Source of the DNA: Exiguobacterium algae
GTDB taxonomy: Bacteria; Bacillota; Bacilli; Exiguobacteriales; Exiguobacteriaceae
Direction: 5' to 3'
DNA length: 64,000 bases
Assembly: GCF_018617875.1 (NCBI RefSeq)
Contig: NZ_JACSKZ010000002.1
Location: forward strand, 248,001-312,000
The position numbers and the translations under genes were made by a program. The notes under the pieces were generated by a model, which searched no databases, was not told where the DNA came from, and was given only the letters and a program-made list of their open reading frames with translations. Below, piece after piece: positions 61,376 to 64,000 of the stretch; position 1 is the stretch's first letter; every line of letters starts with the position of its first letter.

Positions 61376-62728
61376 CTATAAATCCTTAAAACGTGATAAC
61401 GCTCTTTCCCTTGCCTCTTTGTGATCAACGATTGGATCGATGTAGTCTTGGCGATCCTCTTTTTTCGGAAAGTGAATGTCTTTCCCTGTGACATGGGATA
61501 ATTCATGAACGTATCGACGGATGAACGTCCCCTCCGGGTCGAATCGCTCCGATTGTGTTACCGGGTTGAATATGCGGAAGTAAGGGACCGCGTCCGTCCC
61601 GACCGATGCCGCCCATTGCCATCCTCCAATATTTGACGCCGCCTCGTAATCGATCAGTTTCTGCTCAAAAAACCGTTCTCCTTTACGCCAGTCCAGCAAC
61701 AAATGTTTCGTCAAAAAGGAGGCGACGACCATTCTGAGTCGATTATGCATCCAGCCGGTCTCATTCAGTTGACGCATCGCCGCATCGACGAGCGGATAAC
61801 CTGTTTCGCCTTTACACCATCTTTCAAAATGTGCTTCATCGTCTTCCCACACAAGCCGCTTATACTTTTCGTTAAACGGTTCCTCTTTCAATCCTGGAAA
61901 TTTCGCCATGACCATATAATAGAATTCACGCCAAAGCAGTTCATCAAAGTACATATCCCGCCCTTTGGATTTCGGCGCAGCGAGGACTTGTTCCACCACG
62001 GTGCGAATGGAAAGTACACCTGTCCTCAGATAGGGAGACAGTCGACTCGTACCGGCAATACTCGGAATGTCCCGGTCATCTGCATAATTCGTCAGCCGCT
62101 CATTCACAAAACGGGTCAGTCGTTTTTTCGCCTCCGTCTCGCCGAGCGCTTTCCAGTCCCGCTCACAGCGTTCAAACTGTTCTTTGAGCTCTTTCGGGAT
62201 GTCAGATGACAATCCGACAAAGCGTTTCAATTGATCGACGTCAACATGGTACGGCTTCGGAGGAGATTCGCTATATGCTGCTTTTTTGAACGGTGTATAT
62301 ACTTTGTAGGGGTTCCCGTCTTTTGTGGAAAATGCATCCGGATGAAACAAGTGCCGGTCGAGTAAGCGAACGACTTTCACCTGCTCCCCAAGCGATTTGA
62401 TGACCGCATCGTCCCGCTGCTTAAATGGTTCTACATATTCAGCATTGAAGTACAGCGCATCGACCTCACCTAATTCTTCAACAAATTGTTCGCTCGTTTC
62501 AGTAACAATCACACGTAACCCCAATTTTTTCGAGTTCAAGTCGTCCATGAAGACTCGCATTGTCGAAAAGAAGTAATCATGTCGTGTATCAAACGGTTCA
62601 CAGTATTTCGGATTGAGCCAAAATACGAACTCGATCTCATCTCCGTCCTCAACGTCTGTCAGCACACGGTGCAGCATATGATTGTCCGTTAACCGAAAGT
62701 CTGATCGAAACCAACAAACTCGTTTCAT
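61376..62728 (-). CDS. phrB: Deoxyribodipyrimidine photolyase (class I CPD photolyase)
   Basis: Repairs UV-induced cyclobutane dimers with FADH- and light. Start MKRVCWFRSDFRL at 62728 (450 aa) after GAGAGGGG. N-terminal antenna-binding domain (1-~130), then the FAD domain with WMHNRLRMVVASFLTKHLLLDW and EAASNIGGWQWAASVGTDA. Stands between ctaA and pycA, where B. subtilis has no such gene. No sign of recent transfer is visible. Confidence 0.96.
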   Translation of the reverse strand: MKRVCWFRSDFRLTDNHMLHRVLTDVEDGDEIEFVFWLNPKYCEPFDTRHDYFFSTMRVFMDDLNSKKLGLRVIVTETSEQFVEELGEVDALYFNAEYVEPFKQRDDAVIKSLGEQVKVVRLLDRHLFHPDAFSTKDGNPYKVYTPFKKAAYSESPPKPYHVDVDQLKRFVGLSSDIPKELKEQFERCERDWKALGETEAKKRLTRFVNERLTNYADDRDIPSIAGTSRLSPYLRTGVLSIRTVVEQVLAAPKSKGRDMYFDELLWREFYYMVMAKFPGLKEEPFNEKYKRLVWEDDEAHFERWCKGETGYPLVDAAMRQLNETGWMHNRLRMVVASFLTKHLLLDWRKGERFFEQKLIDYEAASNIGGWQWAASVGTDAVPYFRIFNPVTQSERFDPEGTFIRRYVHELSHVTGKDIHFPKKEDRQDYIDPIVDHKEARERALSRFKDL

Positions 62729-62745
62729 GTTCCCCTCTCCCATCT

Positions 62746-62778
62746 AAAAAAAGAAGCATAGCGAACTATGCTTCTTCT
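62746..62778 (-). terminator. Terminator after pycA
   Basis: Minus-strand AGAAGCATAG / CTATGCTTCT, loop TTCG, followed by TTTTTTTAG. Confidence 0.93.
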
Positions 62779-62780
62779 CA

Positions 62781-64000
62781 TTATACAAACTCAATCAACA
62801 AGTCGTCACTTTGTATTGTGTCGCCTTCTTTGATATGAATCGCTTTGATTTCACCGTCTTGCGCTGCTTGAACGGTCGTTTCCATCTTCATCGCTTCTGT
62901 GACGAGCAACTGCTCCCCACGGTGAATACGACTTCCCGGCTCGACCAACACTTTCAATACCGAACCTGGCATCGATGCACCGACTTGCTTCGGATTCGAG
63001 CGATCAACCTTCGGACGACTCGTCGTCGCAGACTTGATGTTCGCATCCTTAATTTCGATTTCACGCGGCACTCCGTTCATTTCGTATGATACGAGACGGA
63101 CACCTTCATCGTTCGGTGCGCTGACCTGAACGAGTTTGATAATCAAGGTCTTCCCAGTCTCAATTTCAACTTGAATCGTCTCTCCAACATTTAATCCGTA
63201 GAAGAATGTCAACGTGTCGAGAACGGAGACATCCCCGTACGTCTTCGTATGTTTGACATAATCTTCGTAGACTTTTGGATATAACGCATGCGCGAGCAAT
63301 TCAAAGTCTGTGACCGGGCGTTCCCATCTCTCGAACAATTCGGTCCGCGCTGCTTCAAAGTCATATGGTTTGATCAATTTACCAGGGCGAACGTTTAACG
63401 GTTCTTCCCCTTTTAGAATCACTTTTTGTACGTCTTCCGGGAATCCTCCTGGAGGCGTCCCGAGTTCACCACGCATCATTTCAACGACAGAATCCGGGAA
63501 GTCGAGCTGATGACCACGAGTCATCACGTCTTCTTCTGTCAGATTGTGCTGTACCATGAAGAGCGCCATGTCTCCGACAACCTTCGAAGAAGGCGTCACT
63601 TTCACGATATCGCCAAACAGCATGTTCACACGGGCATACATTGCTTTCACTTCACCCCAACGGTCGCCAAGACCGACCGCTTTCGCTTGCTGTTGAAGGT
63701 TTGAATACTGTCCACCTGGCATTTCGTGCTCATATACCGATGGATGTGGTGCACGCATATCGCTCTCAAACGGTTCATAGTTATGACGTACATCTTGCCA
63801 GTAATCACTGATGACTTCATATTGCTTCGCATCAATTTTCGGTTGACGTTCATGATGATTGAGAGCGTAAACCAAACTTCCTCCGGACGGTTGCGACGTC
63901 ATACCTGACATCGAGCTCGCCGCGACGTCAACGATGTCCACCCCAGCGTCAGTCGCACGGGCATAGGTGAAAATCCCATTCCCTGAAGCATCATGCGTAT
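62781..64000 (-). CDS. pycA: Pyruvate carboxylase, C-terminal part (runs off the window)
   Basis: Carboxylates pyruvate to oxaloacetate. About 406 codons are visible, open to base 64000. From the right edge come the end of the carboxyltransferase domain (THDASGNGI, DVAASSMSGMTSQPS), the PC tetramerisation/allosteric region, and the biotinyl domain at the end with the biotin lysine in EAMKMET. The GTG at 63941 is internal, not a start. pycA next to ctaA recalls the B. subtilis order. Confidence 0.96.
   Translation of the reverse strand, partial: THDASGNGIFTYARATDAGVDIVDVAASSMSGMTSQPSGGSLVYALNHHERQPKIDAKQYEVISDYWQDVRHNYEPFESDMRAPHPSVYEHEMPGGQYSNLQQQAKAVGLGDRWGEVKAMYARVNMLFGDIVKVTPSSKVVGDMALFMVQHNLTEEDVMTRGHQLDFPDSVVEMMRGELGTPPGGFPEDVQKVILKGEEPLNVRPGKLIKPYDFEAARTELFERWERPVTDFELLAHALYPKVYEDYVKHTKTYGDVSVLDTLTFFYGLNVGETIQVEIETGKTLIIKLVQVSAPNDEGVRLVSYEMNGVPREIEIKDANIKSATTSRPKVDRSNPKQVGASMPGSVLKVLVEPGSRIHRGEQLLVTEAMKMETTVQAAQDGEIKAIHIKEGDTIQSDDLLIEFV

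Noticed and set aside
61703-62209. 168-aa plus-strand open frame
   Set aside because: It is antisense to the conserved FAD domain of phrB and has low-complexity composition.

Overview
The window looks like core chromosome of a low-to-mid-GC, non-spore-forming member of the Bacillales. The best guess is Exiguobacterium or a close relative; this is an inference from gene content and order, not a database match. Supporting it are a PyrR-regulated pyr operon in Bacillus order, a T-box ileS, a caa3-type oxidase (cta) cluster, a bacillithiol gene (bshC), the ylb/ylm gene order of B. subtilis, sigma-A-type promoters and frequent GTG/TTG starts. The B. subtilis sporulation genes normally found here (spoIIGA-sigE-sigG after ftsZ, spoVD and spoVE in the dcw cluster) are absent. 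I see no insertion sequences, prophage, CRISPR, tRNA or rRNA genes. Nearly all genes are on the minus strand.

Layout from left to right (minus-strand transcription runs right to left). 1-7890: gmk-rpoZ-coaBC-priA-def/fmt-rsmB-rlmN, in which peptide deformylase and Met-tRNA formyltransferase form one open reading frame. 8047-9735: plus-strand rqcH (ribosome quality control). 9766-11531: a two-gene membrane operon, an ArAE-type exporter plus an uncharacterised one-TM protein. 11623-23232: the complete UMP pathway pyrR-pyrP-pyrB-pyrC-carA-carB-pyrK-pyrD-pyrF-pyrE, with three recognisable PyrR-binding hairpins and a consensus promoter. 23229-34712: rluD-lspA-ileS(T-box)-divIVA-ylmH-ylmG-sepF-yggS-pgeF, then ftsZ-ftsA and divIB. 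34727-42971: a slimmed dcw cluster (murG-murD-mraY-murF-pbpB-ftsL-rsmH) without mraZ, murE, ftsW or murB.

43130-52152: bshC-DUF3397-panE, then yceD-rpmF, plus-strand tmcAL, ylbL-coaD-rsmD, ylbG-ylbF, a plus-strand ATP-grasp gene with an unusual hairpin before its start codon, and a yugN-like gene. 52274-61342: the respiratory block ctaB-C-D-E-F, ctaG-ctaM-sco plus two small unknowns, and divergent ctaA. The ctaA/ctaB gap carries a perfect CRP/FNR-type palindrome and a cre-like site. 61376-64000: phrB and the 3' part of pycA.

The genes form coherent sets: nucleotide supply (pyr, gmk), translation start and N-terminal processing (def/fmt, rlmN, rsmB, rsmD, rsmH, tmcAL, ileS, rpmF), ribosome quality control (rqcH, ylmH), division and wall synthesis (fts, mur, sepF, divIVA), and heme A/caa3 oxidase assembly. 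The most notable points are the Def-Fmt fusion, a PyrR hairpin that contains the pyrP ribosome binding site, a variant PyrR hairpin that includes the pyrP stop codon, the hairpin in the translation-start spacer at 50912-50929, and the CRP/FNR-type site at 60259-60274. No wholly new multi-gene system is evident; these are local departures inside an otherwise conserved core region.
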